Below are positions 16,101 through 24,333 of a DNA stretch of 31,788 bases, one piece after another (position 1 is the first letter of the stretch; each line of letters opens with the position of its first letter). Origin of the DNA: a virus; the IMG/VR virus record IMGVR_UViG_3300025769_000494, positions 1 to 31,788 of that record; one strand, 5' to 3'. Made by a program: the position numbers and the translations under genes. The notes under the pieces are model-generated. The model had not been told where the DNA came from, ran no database searches, and saw only the letters and a list, made by a program, of their open reading frames with translations.

Positions 16101-18192
16101 TATTTTTAATATTACTCACTGCAATAGCACCTTCTAAATAAGAATAACTATTAGTAAATTTAACATCATTAACATTAGTAAAAGAATATAAAGTTAAAGC
16201 CCTTGTAATAGTAGTTTCATAAAAACTATTAGGTATATCATTAGTTGTATCTTTCCAAGGGAAATTACCACTAAATTCCGCATAAGGGTTATCACTATAA
16301 TCTAAAATATTAAATGGTAACCAATTATCTATTACATTATTTTGTTTTACCTGAGCTACTAATTTTCTATTTTCTTTTAATTCTTTAGAAGTTTGTGTAT
16401 AACCTTTAATAACATCTTCAACAAATTTTATTTCAGGGAATAATGATTTATCTATACTATTAACACTACCTAACCAAACTTGTGTTGGTTTACTATCATC
16501 CCCATTATCTTTTACAACTTCAGGCCATGGGCATAAAATTTCAGACTTTGGACTGCTATCTGTTATATACCTAGAAGTAACCACCAATTGATCATACCTT
16601 TTTTTCTTAGTCTCTTGACTTATATCACTTATATCAGATATGGCTTGAATCATTGCCTGAACATTATTAATGATAATACTAAAAACATCTCTAATTTTAG
16701 GGTTAAAATTTAATTGTTTACTTATTTCTTTATTAATTTCTTCTATAAGTTCTTCTTTTTTACTATCTATTTCTTTTTTTACCTTTCTCTCTAATTTAGC
16801 AATTTCATCTCTCATTAATGAAAAATCATAAATCACCACATTAGTATTTCCTGTAAATCCACGTTTAGATTCGTATAGTTTTAGAAAATCTTCAGGTTTA
16901 TTAGGTGTAATGTTTTCAGGTCTAAAGTCAGTTTTTATAATTGACTCTTCTCTAGTTTCAGTAACTGCTTGATATATTGTACTCCCACTATTATAGAAGT
17001 TTTCTGTAAAAGAATTAAATGTGCAAGGTTCGTCACCACATTCTAGTATGGGGTTAACATCAACCTCATTATTTTCATCAATTTTTAATATATAATTATT
17101 TAACTGATAATCTTTTAGATTATTATCTAAAACATATTTTTTATAGTTACTATATAATCTATTACCTTCTCTAACAAAAGTATTAAAATAATCTTTATCT
17201 GCAGATTTAATAATTATAATATCACGTATAGAAAGAATATTCCTACCAATAGTAAAATTAGGACTACTAAAAATACTTGTGTTTAATACTTCTCTATCTT
17301 TTTTAAAGTCTTTTTCATCATTAACATTTTTAGTTTCCATTGTTATGGGTGTACCCACATAACTCCTTAGACTACCTAACACACTTTTTATGGAATTCAG
17401 TTTTTTTAACTCATCAAAACCTTTACTATTAGTTTGTAATGATGCAATATCAATATCTACTTTAGAAATGTTATTTAAGAAATCACTGAGTTTTGGTGTG
17501 GTTACCTTTTCCCCTTCAAAATTTGTAATGGTTGTACCACTTAACCTTTCTAAACCCTCATTAGTTCCATCAATCACACCTAAAACATGTTGTAATTTTA
17601 TGTCCGTTAAAAAAGCACTCTGAAAACCCACAAATTTAGCACTAATTTCAAAATTACCATCACTACCATTAAATTGTGATTTCCAATCTAACATATGTAA
17701 ACAATACGTTACAGGTTGACCATAATACCCTTTAACGGTTAATTCGAATATCGGATATGGTAATTTAAAAAATACACTATAAGGTGATTCTCTATTATCA
17801 CTATCGATAACATCAAATAATGAACCCCCCCTTAAATCAATAAATGTTATATTAACTTGTGGTACTAAACTAGCATTATAAGTTATATCTATACTTTTAA
17901 TACCAAAACCTTCTAGTGTACCTTCTTTATTCTGATCAATCGATAACCCACCTATCTCTGTATAATCTGTGGTTGCATAAGAAGTACCATCATTGGCGTT
18001 AGAATCTAATTTAGTCGCAATAAAATTAACTTCAGTTTCATCACCATTTGTACCACATCTTTCTTTAGATCTAGCAGTTAACTTCACATAAATAAATAAA
18101 TCTTCTACTGGTATAACTTCCCTTCCAGGCGGATTAGGGTCAACTAATTTAAGAAAACCATTATCTTCTACTTTTGCTTCATTCGATGCCAT
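13123..18192 (-). CDS. Baseplate hub protein with C-terminal GH19 (chitinase/endolysin-like) domain
   Basis: A 1689-residue virion protein that seems to combine the jobs T4 splits between gp27 and gp5. Near the N-terminus, GFGIKSIDITYNASLVPQV and VFFKLPYPIFELTVKGYYG (about 105-160) resemble the tube-like domain of hub proteins. At about 1352-1395, YFQLDNVPFYRGAYLITSVE, HSITPNH and TSFSGLRQSR match the closing domain of gp27/late-control-D hubs. Residues about 1456-1675 are GH19-like: FLAQCAFESGKF with candidate catalytic E1506, YENNSKLGNTEKGDGLRFKG, and GRGFIQVTGRSKYKNL. The central 1100 residues are long, Asn/Lys-rich and unassigned, with a coiled stretch near 455-480. The role would be to plug the tail tube and cut peptidoglycan during entry. 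The ATG overlaps the end of the gp53-like gene by 14 nt. Hub assignment is an inference from the domain patterns and context; the GH19 match is strong. Confidence 0.85.
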   Translation of the reverse strand: MASNEAKVEDNGFLKLVDPNPPGREVIPVEDLFIYVKLTARSKERCGTNGDETEVNFIATKLDSNANDGTSYATTDYTEIGGLSIDQNKEGTLEGFGIKSIDITYNASLVPQVNITFIDLRGGSLFDVIDSDNRESPYSVFFKLPYPIFELTVKGYYGQPVTYCLHMLDWKSQFNGSDGNFEISAKFVGFQSAFLTDIKLQHVLGVIDGTNEGLERLSGTTITNFEGEKVTTPKLSDFLNNISKVDIDIASLQTNSKGFDELKKLNSIKSVLGSLRSYVGTPITMETKNVNDEKDFKKDREVLNTSIFSSPNFTIGRNILSIRDIIIIKSADKDYFNTFVREGNRLYSNYKKYVLDNNLKDYQLNNYILKIDENNEVDVNPILECGDEPCTFNSFTENFYNSGSTIYQAVTETREESIIKTDFRPENITPNKPEDFLKLYESKRGFTGNTNVVIYDFSLMRDEIAKLERKVKKEIDSKKEELIEEINKEISKQLNFNPKIRDVFSIIINNVQAMIQAISDISDISQETKKKRYDQLVVTSRYITDSSPKSEILCPWPEVVKDNGDDSKPTQVWLGSVNSIDKSLFPEIKFVEDVIKGYTQTSKELKENRKLVAQVKQNNVIDNWLPFNILDYSDNPYAEFSGNFPWKDTTNDIPNSFYETTITRALTLYSFTNVNDVKFTNSYSYLEGAIAVSNIKNKDYPQVISENFNSQQAIDYCLSNSGTSSNNKIIEENGDNYVLKINEINGFDVSGEVTDNNNENLYLIVGPKLNPLTNNRNDLDTKVKTTYKDILSSDKPSSLQPKNKDISNGIFYLNANYVYNHNISYLVWSKDVQTNIIGNVEYDNSYSLKFNSIDDLGGTDNISVLRDKNSKIISLKKSQLWSGNTNEKVRAFLMLNTLPFKRFEEILDKFVVNVKNEQKVSKVLKLPKVYVAWVGSILWRLNESTDPVKNVGEIDIKSKDEYITKLGGVWKDTNFSETIKIKDKIPKKTQEHLIEFFNDWCRDNWESFYSAVSAYKNENEDLSNNKRDEKGVRLLNNISNTTLMGVPTPNAFEERDFEIKIPKDTLTSYLNNFKSGFDKLLEEKEKEETSGSSGNGVENDSQLNTINDDKIKLAVYNYFKGLYDKWISGTDDGKIYNSCVGEKSDLIEYFKFIDRSWSDIGDKATINLNSVVSLATDTSYELNLYISKILRDSNFLFQIFPSYIDFKTDKGVKDMFKPFTTLEENNTGPAYVCIYAGGQSKSLAINDNRGLKDDGLYFNKGEVTKEFTKSEDKINQDSLVAFRVAFGSENQSFFNNVSLNQTEHKPTAEYYRQLSEMVDKRGGTQRVQKGNDLYDLFSVRSYKCSVDGIGNMNIQPLSYFQLDNVPFYRGAYLITSVEHSITPNHMTTSFSGLRQSRFSTPVEENTSTFLNINFEEVDEIAIKSQAQNFVNAQSDVNNNFQILNPTGGFDVTTRLSQTNLNQLLTDIGGSNISTQFLSNSLIKWLPKFGLETNSEVCNFLAQCAFESGKFNYSVEIWNKPKPNSDGVATNGDGAQLNYENNSKLGNTEKGDGLRFKGRGFIQVTGRSKYKNLQNDTTSDGLTGNAGDLFSNITTQYNTKDGYLEIDKLFNKGEEKGIERSVVASLIWWKNSGIGALNKGTVAEAQLVSKKVNPGQGDETINKRTKILEKIVETFNLKTDYIGGTESTAQ

Positions 18193-18505
18193 ATATTGTA
18201 TTATACCTTTCTACTTCTCTTATATATTGTTGTAAACTATCTTTAAAAGGGTATGGAATTCTTATAATTTCACCATCAGGAATATTATCTTCTAACCCAC
18301 CATACTTAGGGTTAGATAACATTATCAACCACCCATGATAAGGATTGCCATAATATTCTTGACTCAGTTTATCCATTCTATCCCTCTGTAATTTCCATAC
18401 AATGGTTTTGTCACTACTTTTTGGTTCAATTTTTATAAATGGTAACATTTTATATTTACCATCAATATTAAATTTACTATACCTATTATAATATTCTTTT
18501 GCCAT
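18179..18505 (-). CDS. 53: Baseplate wedge protein gp53/LysM-like
   Basis: A 108-residue protein. Residues about 33-85 carry the LysM-like pattern seen in gp53 and tail protein X: VWKLQRDRMDKLSQEYYGNP, GWLIMLSNPKYGG, then IPDGEIIRIPYPF. This matches the order of D-x-L-x-x-x-Y-Y-G-x-P, W-x-I-x-x-x-N and I-P-x-G-x-x-I-R-I-P. Such small proteins act as clamps in the baseplate wedge or between wedge and hub rather than binding the cell wall. It is shorter than T4 gp53 (196 residues), essentially the LysM-like core with a short N-terminal arm and a C-terminal helix (QQYIREVERYNTIYG). It lies between the two largest baseplate genes and overlaps the hub gene by 14 nt. Confidence 0.78.
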   Translation of the reverse strand: MAKEYYNRYSKFNIDGKYKMLPFIKIEPKSSDKTIVWKLQRDRMDKLSQEYYGNPYHGWLIMLSNPKYGGLEDNIPDGEIIRIPYPFKDSLQQYIREVERYNTIYGIE

Positions 18506-18518
18506 TTATGTAGTCTTT

Positions 18519-21500
18519 TTATTGTAATTCCCAACCAATTGTTATATCATATTTAAAATTAAACTCTTTTAGTTTACGTACATTATTGTCTTTAGTAAAT
18601 GAAGCTTCAACTTTAACTTTAATTATATTTTGTGATATTAATTGTTCCATTCTTTCTTCTTTTTTAGATTTTTCTTTTTCTAGTTTTTTGATTTTTGTTT
18701 TATTATTAGTACCACTTATCTCCTCTGTTATTTTTATTTCAATATCAAAAATTTCCTCCCATAAAGAATCAATTTCACTAGACTTTTCATACCTTTCTTT
18801 GTCTAGTTTTGATAATTCTACATTATACTCCTCTACTTCTACTTCCTCATTAATAATTTCTGAACCACTATTAAGATTTTTAATTTTGACACTCAATTTA
18901 TTTTCACCACTACCATCTATTAATTCATATGGTGGTGTTGGTGTGGTGTCTTTAAGTGTTACAATAGTGATAGAGTCATTACTTCCATTTATATCTATTA
19001 ACCCCCTATCTTTTCTAGCCTGTTCTTCATTAGCCTCAACTTTTAATCTAGTTGCCTCTTGATCGATAGGTAATTCAGTTTTAAGTTCTTTAGTAAGTGA
19101 TTCACTGAATTCTTCACCTCTTATTTCACTTAATTTAATACCATCAACAATTTCACCACCTTCACCATTTAATCTAATACTATCGGCTCTATGATCATAC
19201 ATTTCAGTATTTGCATAGAAATTATATGACATTGCGTTTTGTAATCTATTTATCGGACCTTGTAATGATTGTCCACCAATGATTTCAATAGACATACTAA
19301 CTTCAGCCATCATTGGTTGTACACCGATACCTTCAGGGTTTAAATCCCACTGAATATTACTACCATTCGTATAATTTATAGATAATGATTTAGCTATTAT
19401 TTTTGTATGTATAAAATCACCAATTCTTAAAATTAACACAGGTGGTCTACCAAAAGATAAATTATCTGGTTTTATATTATCACCACTATTATAAACACTA
19501 GACCCCTGCCTCATACATTGTTGGAGGAAGTTTAATCTTGTATTTAACCCTTCTGGTGTATTTGAGTGGAAACCAGGGTGAAAGTAAGTTAATTTACTAC
19601 TGATACTATCAAAATAATTCGGATAATCTTCGGCAATAATATCAAAATATGTTGTTTCATTAATAAATAATTCACTAACAATATCTAAATCTTGTTGTAA
19701 TAACTCCCTTAATTGTTCTTGTTTATCTGGTGTTTCTGAATCATCTGATTTTGGGTAGTAAGTTATTGTAACATCTACTCTCCTATCTTTTACCACAATA
19801 TCACTATTAGGATTTGCCCCTACACTAGCCGCAGCTGCGGTAGTACCTTTATCTATGGAATTTATTTTACCTTTCTCACCTTTAATTTTAGATTCAATCT
19901 CAGTTTTTATTTTATCCGACCTTTCTTTAGATAAAGATAAATTATATAGTTCCTTTTGGGCTGCACCTACACTAGCGTCATTTCCGTTTTTGGATTGATG
20001 CCCAACTAAATCGATATTTATTTTATAATCTTTATTATTAATAATGTCATAAATATTACCACTATTATTAGTAAAATCATTATATGAATCGTTTAAACCA
20101 TCAGGATTATAACTACTATCAAAATCACTAGAACCATCTTTAAAATATACACTAAATTTTTCTGTTTTACTATTTAAACTAGCCTTAGATTGTCTAACAA
20201 TACTATTTAATTTTTTCTCTAATTCTTTTTTAGTACCACCATCTAGTTTAGTGTTTCTTTGTATTACAGATAAAAATTCTGATGGTGATGTTATACCAGC
20301 AAAGAATTTTTCAATATCATTATTTTGTCTTCCTCTATATTCATTAACTATTCTAGGGTGATCCACCAAAATTTTAAACTTAAATGTTCCACTTCTAGAT
20401 GTATTATTGTAAGTATATAGTGGTTCACCTCTTCCTAAAAATTGGGTGTCTGTCCAATTAGCTGTTGTTGTCTCATCAAAAGATAAATCATATGGTGCAA
20501 ACCACATAATTCTTCCTTTCCTACCATTCACTAAGTCACCAGGTCCAATCTCTTGTACTGGTAAATCAGCTAAGTTATCTGACCAAGCTAAATTTTCGAG
20601 TGATAACATATATTTTTTATATGTTGTGAATGATTCTTCTAAATAAGGGTAATGTTTAACCATACCATTACTTTGTAAAACACTTAACGATGATTTACCT
20701 GAATCAACTGAAAATCCTGGTTTTTCACTATCTTTTACAAACAATCCACTTTTTCTAATTGCGTTTTGATATGAATATCCTTTTTCTAATTGCTCTCTTT
20801 GAGTACCATCCGATGATTTTAACCATACCCTTGCAAATTCACCACTATTATCGGTGATTGCATTACCTCTACTTACAACCTTATCAGTTAATTTATCTTT
20901 AAAGAATTTTTTTGTTTGATCAATGAATACATCAGTCTCAGAAAATTCATCAGCCAAATATTTTGTTTTAGCCAATATTGTTTGTTCTGCAAAACTTTCA
21001 TTTTGTGTACCCCATGTAAAGTTTTCAGTTGGTCTAACTGAACCAGCACCTTCATCTTCTAAAAAGTCTTCAGCTTTAAATTGTCTTGTAACACCATAAC
21101 CTCTATTAGTAGAGTTTTCACTACCAATATAATATCTACTATTCGGTGCTCTATCACCTAATATACCAAATAATCTAGGGCTACTATAGTTTGGTACATA
21201 TTTGTTTAATTGTATTGCACTGAATAAAGCATTTTTCTGACCACCACCAGTTCTCTTTAACAACTCATCCATTCTCTTTTCAGTTGTTAAATTTAATTCA
21301 GTGGTTACACCTAATTTAGTTAAAACATTTCTTATACTATTTGCAAGTTTTCCACTATTGGCTCTGGCTTGATTATATTCTTGCCAACCAATTGCACCCT
21401 TTGGTATTGTACTTACAGGTAATTGAGTACCTGTTATTTTACCAATCAACTCAACACCTTTACCAATAATATTTGCAGGTGTTGTAATATCATAATTACG

Positions 21501-22082
21501 TTGGATTAATTCATTCCCTTGTAATAAACTTAATGGATCTAAATTAACTCTATCAGCCGTTTCATTGATAATTGCCTGTGTTACTTTTTCATTTAATGCG
21601 AACTCTAACCTTTCTGAAGCTATATTAGCTAGTTTAGAGTCGAAATCAGTCGTTCTGGGAGCATCAATAGATGTAAATGGATTCTGTATACCTATACCAC
21701 CAGAACCTTCGATTAAACCAAAGTTTTGGATTGTGTAGTTACCATTAACCACTGAATTCGGATTGATGATTAAATCAATTGTTGAGTACTCAATAACACT
21801 ATCAGAATCTTGATACTTATTTTGACTTAAATTTATTAGTCTTCTATCCTCACCTTCATCCTGAAGTGCGTCTTCATCTATTTGAACTGCTTCGGGTACT
21901 AATGGATTTGGTAGACTGAATAATTTACCAATATCTTGATAAAATGACTGAAAGTTACCTTCTTGTATTTCGTTTGGTATTGGTGGTGGTAGATTTCTGC
22001 CCAACAATCCATCTCTGAATTCTTCAGTTGTGACAGGTACACCATTGATGTATAATGTTTTATTTAAAATCCCTACAGGCAT
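18519..22082 (-). CDS. Large baseplate/tube-associated protein with inserted OmpA-like domain
   Basis: A 1187-residue protein in the place of the T4 tube-cap genes (48/54). Residues about 495-600 (QEIGPGDLVNGRKGRIMWFA, FLGRGEPLYTYNN, SGTFKFKILVDHPRI) and 825-960 (YFHPGFHSNTPEGLNTRL, GRPPVLILRIGDFIHTKI, MAEVSMSIEI) look like beta-rich tube-type segments such as those of contractile injection tube and tube-initiator proteins. Between them, about 643-776, is an OmpA-like fold: SVYFKDGSSDFD, INIDLVGHQSKNG, YNLSLSKERSDKI and DRRVDVTI. The Arg of the peptidoglycan site is kept (R721), but the Asp of the usual GHTD is Ser (S697), so wall binding is uncertain. The C-terminal 200 residues are charged, with a coiled coil near 1100-1150. 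It begins after a 205-bp spacer. Baseplate location is inferred from context and domains. Confidence 0.75.
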   Translation of the reverse strand: MPVGILNKTLYINGVPVTTEEFRDGLLGRNLPPPIPNEIQEGNFQSFYQDIGKLFSLPNPLVPEAVQIDEDALQDEGEDRRLINLSQNKYQDSDSVIEYSTIDLIINPNSVVNGNYTIQNFGLIEGSGGIGIQNPFTSIDAPRTTDFDSKLANIASERLEFALNEKVTQAIINETADRVNLDPLSLLQGNELIQRNYDITTPANIIGKGVELIGKITGTQLPVSTIPKGAIGWQEYNQARANSGKLANSIRNVLTKLGVTTELNLTTEKRMDELLKRTGGGQKNALFSAIQLNKYVPNYSSPRLFGILGDRAPNSRYYIGSENSTNRGYGVTRQFKAEDFLEDEGAGSVRPTENFTWGTQNESFAEQTILAKTKYLADEFSETDVFIDQTKKFFKDKLTDKVVSRGNAITDNSGEFARVWLKSSDGTQREQLEKGYSYQNAIRKSGLFVKDSEKPGFSVDSGKSSLSVLQSNGMVKHYPYLEESFTTYKKYMLSLENLAWSDNLADLPVQEIGPGDLVNGRKGRIMWFAPYDLSFDETTTANWTDTQFLGRGEPLYTYNNTSRSGTFKFKILVDHPRIVNEYRGRQNNDIEKFFAGITSPSEFLSVIQRNTKLDGGTKKELEKKLNSIVRQSKASLNSKTEKFSVYFKDGSSDFDSSYNPDGLNDSYNDFTNNSGNIYDIINNKDYKINIDLVGHQSKNGNDASVGAAQKELYNLSLSKERSDKIKTEIESKIKGEKGKINSIDKGTTAAAASVGANPNSDIVVKDRRVDVTITYYPKSDDSETPDKQEQLRELLQQDLDIVSELFINETTYFDIIAEDYPNYFDSISSKLTYFHPGFHSNTPEGLNTRLNFLQQCMRQGSSVYNSGDNIKPDNLSFGRPPVLILRIGDFIHTKIIAKSLSINYTNGSNIQWDLNPEGIGVQPMMAEVSMSIEIIGGQSLQGPINRLQNAMSYNFYANTEMYDHRADSIRLNGEGGEIVDGIKLSEIRGEEFSESLTKELKTELPIDQEATRLKVEANEEQARKDRGLIDINGSNDSITIVTLKDTTPTPPYELIDGSGENKLSVKIKNLNSGSEIINEEVEVEEYNVELSKLDKERYEKSSEIDSLWEEIFDIEIKITEEISGTNNKTKIKKLEKEKSKKEERMEQLISQNIIKVKVEASFTKDNNVRKLKEFNFKYDITIGWELQ

Positions 22083-22287
22083 AAAAATTTCTTTTTATTA
22101 TAAATATCATACAAGAAATTTCCCGGGATAATTAATATTATATATTATAATACTAGTAATATATTATAGTTATTTATTCTTGACTTGTGATTTTTTATTT
22201 CTATTATTACTAGTTTTATATATACAAGTTATGTCAAGTATTTTAAGAAAGTAAAGGTTATATATAAATAAAAATTAAAATATTTTT
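22083..22287. other. 205-bp noncoding spacer with inverted repeat
   Basis: This is the longest gene-free stretch in the tail cluster and is extremely A+T-rich. It holds an inverted repeat, CTTGACTTGT (22179-22188) against ACAA-GTTAT-GTCAAG (22224-22238), with a 5-nt bulge and a 35-nt A+T loop. It also has two copies of ACTAGT in A+T context (near 22152 and 22210) and the ATATTTATA element next to the downstream gene. No ORF of convincing length is present. It may hold the end of the tape-measure transcript and the start of the baseplate transcript, but no clean terminator (stem plus T run) is visible. Confidence 0.5.
22099..22107 (-). promoter_or_regulatory. Candidate promoter element upstream of the OmpA-domain baseplate gene
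   Basis: Exact ATATTTATA, followed by ATAAAAAG, ends 16 nt before the ATG. It is at the gene-proximal end of the 205-bp spacer, which supports an independent transcript for the baseplate genes. Confidence 0.45.
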
Positions 22288-24315
22288 TTAACCCATCATT
22301 AATGAATCTTTTCCAGATACTTTATTAGCACCAATCATACCATTAACACCAGCAATAATTTGAGTTTTTATGGTTTTCATCATTTCTTTTTTATCTTGTT
22401 CTGTAAAAGAAATATTTTCAGTATTACCATCCATAGAAATGTTGATATTACCGAAATTAATTGTCCCACTAACATCTAATTTTTGATTTGAGTTAACTAA
22501 AGGTACGGTTGGTGTTTTAATTGTTCTATTGAGTTTTTCATTCATTTCTGCCAAATACCCTGATAATGGTCCACCGCTTTTACCAACTAAAAACTCATCG
22601 CCAGGGTCAAAACTAGAAACTTTTCCACCTGAATTCATTGTAGGTCTAATTGTAGCGTCGTTAAACTCATCACCCGTAGTAATAACTTTTTGTAAAAATC
22701 TTGTAAGTGTGTCTGTATCTATTTCTGTAGATAAATCTAAATTTACAAAATCATCAATTACCTGTTGTGCTCCACCTAAACTACCAGTAAAAAGATCTAA
22801 TGCGGTTGTTGCACCATCAACTATAGGTGCAACCATTTCACCTATAGGTGAAATCTCAATACCTTTTGCAACTCCATCTACAACAGTTTTATTAAAATCC
22901 ATTGTGGTAGCAAGTAAGGGTTTTAAATTTGCCTCAAAAGCCTCATAAACTTTTGTTTGATTAACTATATCTATCTCTGTTTTTGCAACTAACTGTTCCA
23001 ACAATTGATTAGTAGTCATAGACGCTTTAGCAGTTTCCATTATAGCGTCTTTTTCGGTCGTAGGTGAAGCTAATGCCCTTTCTAATAAATCAGGTGTATT
23101 TTTTAATTCCTCCAAAGATTTCATCTCACCACCTACATCAACTGACCATTGACCGGAAGTCTTATCAAATTTTGCTAGTGAAGCAATTTTATCCATAGTT
23201 TCCTCTTCGAATAAATTACCACCAACATCCATTTTGATTTTTTGCATTTTACTCATTTGGAATGCTGTGTCGATAAGTTTATCTTTGTTTATACCTAAAG
23301 CATCTGCCATACCCATCAACTTCTGCCTGTTTTCGGCAACCATATCGAATTGACCACTTTCTTCGTTAAACTTAACCATCCCTTCAGTTGCACCACCAAC
23401 CCTTTTCATAAATTCTTCAGGTGCATTTCTGGCTTCATACATCATTTGTATAGGATCACCAAAAGCATTGGCAATATCACCACCTAGTAATTGCATCTGA
23501 GCAGCAGCTTCAATGGCAGCTTCAGGTTCATAAAACTTATCAGCCATACCTAACATATCACCAATATCCATTCTCATCTTAACTGCAAGTTTTGACATCT
23601 CAGTCATAGCTTTTACACCACCTCTGAATGACATCCTTTGCATAGATTCAAAGTTATCTGATAATACTTTTACTACTTTAGAAGAGTTTAACCCCATTTT
23701 TTGGGAGTCTTTTAATACTTGATTAATATTTTCAGAAAATTGTTCAGAACCAATACCGACTAAATCAAATCTTTCTGCTAAAGCTGCGGCTGAGTCACCC
23801 ATTAAACCAGTGGCCTTTTCTATTGCAAATATTCTTTGTACTTCTTCATCATCTAATATTCTTACTCTACCAGAGTTTTCTGCAAATCTAGTATAGATGG
23901 CACTAACATCAGATAAATCACCCCCTATTTCTGTAACTAAAGATAAAGATTTTGAAAATTCATCCCCTAACCTTCTTTGATTTTGGTATCCAATACCGAT
24001 ATTTACTGAAACCTTTTTATAAGATTCTGCGATATCCTCACCTAACCTATATTGTCTTTGTATATTAGTTGCAAATTTGACTGCATTTGCTTGAGCCTTT
24101 GAAAAAGACTCAAAAATACTAGACACCATATCATTACCCTCACCAATAGCAGAGGCGAATTCTCTAGCAGACTTTGTTGCTTTATTAAAACCGCCCTCTA
24201 AATCACCTATCCTTTCACTAAGGCATGTAAATACATCATCTAACTTATTTTCATATCCCGAATCTCCAGGACTCATAGATCTTAACTCACTAATTAAACT
24301 TTGACAATTTGACAT
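22288..24315 (-). CDS. 29: Tail tape measure protein
   Basis: A 675-residue, mostly helical protein with little Cys or Trp. Evidence includes the heptad-like Ala-rich N-terminal half (DVFTCLSERIGDLEGGFNKA, SAREFASAIGEGND, ESFSKAQANAVKFATNIQRQ), repeated helices with Met- and Gly-rich breaks (LAVKMRMDIGDMLGMADKFY, AAIEAAAQMQLLGGDIANAF), a hydrophobic segment near 480-510 (EMVAPIVDGATTALDLFTGS), and a beta-type C-terminal part (LDVSGTINFGNINISMDGN, about 610-630) ahead of a last helix. This is the composition and position expected of a tape measure, which sets tail length and passes through the tube into the cell. By the usual rule of about 1.5 angstrom per residue, the tail would be near 100 nm. 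It comes just after the gp26-like/chaperone region and a coiled-coil gene. No lytic domain is visible in it. Confidence 0.82.
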   Translation of the reverse strand: MSNCQSLISELRSMSPGDSGYENKLDDVFTCLSERIGDLEGGFNKATKSAREFASAIGEGNDMVSSIFESFSKAQANAVKFATNIQRQYRLGEDIAESYKKVSVNIGIGYQNQRRLGDEFSKSLSLVTEIGGDLSDVSAIYTRFAENSGRVRILDDEEVQRIFAIEKATGLMGDSAAALAERFDLVGIGSEQFSENINQVLKDSQKMGLNSSKVVKVLSDNFESMQRMSFRGGVKAMTEMSKLAVKMRMDIGDMLGMADKFYEPEAAIEAAAQMQLLGGDIANAFGDPIQMMYEARNAPEEFMKRVGGATEGMVKFNEESGQFDMVAENRQKLMGMADALGINKDKLIDTAFQMSKMQKIKMDVGGNLFEEETMDKIASLAKFDKTSGQWSVDVGGEMKSLEELKNTPDLLERALASPTTEKDAIMETAKASMTTNQLLEQLVAKTEIDIVNQTKVYEAFEANLKPLLATTMDFNKTVVDGVAKGIEISPIGEMVAPIVDGATTALDLFTGSLGGAQQVIDDFVNLDLSTEIDTDTLTRFLQKVITTGDEFNDATIRPTMNSGGKVSSFDPGDEFLVGKSGGPLSGYLAEMNEKLNRTIKTPTVPLVNSNQKLDVSGTINFGNINISMDGNTENISFTEQDKKEMMKTIKTQIIAGVNGMIGANKVSGKDSLMMG

Positions 24316-24333
24316 AATATTTTTTTATAATAT

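Noticed and set aside
18586-19062. A 158-codon plus-strand open frame
   Set aside because: It is antisense to the C-terminal part of the 1187-residue baseplate protein, Leu/Ser-rich, and has no leader or neighbours on that strand.
22108-22110. ATG just upstream of the 1187-residue baseplate gene
   Set aside because: It is out of frame with the gene and gives only a short peptide; the chosen ATG at 22080-22082 has an upstream element at normal spacing.
22529-22948. A 139-codon plus-strand open frame
   Set aside because: It is a shadow of the tape measure gene.
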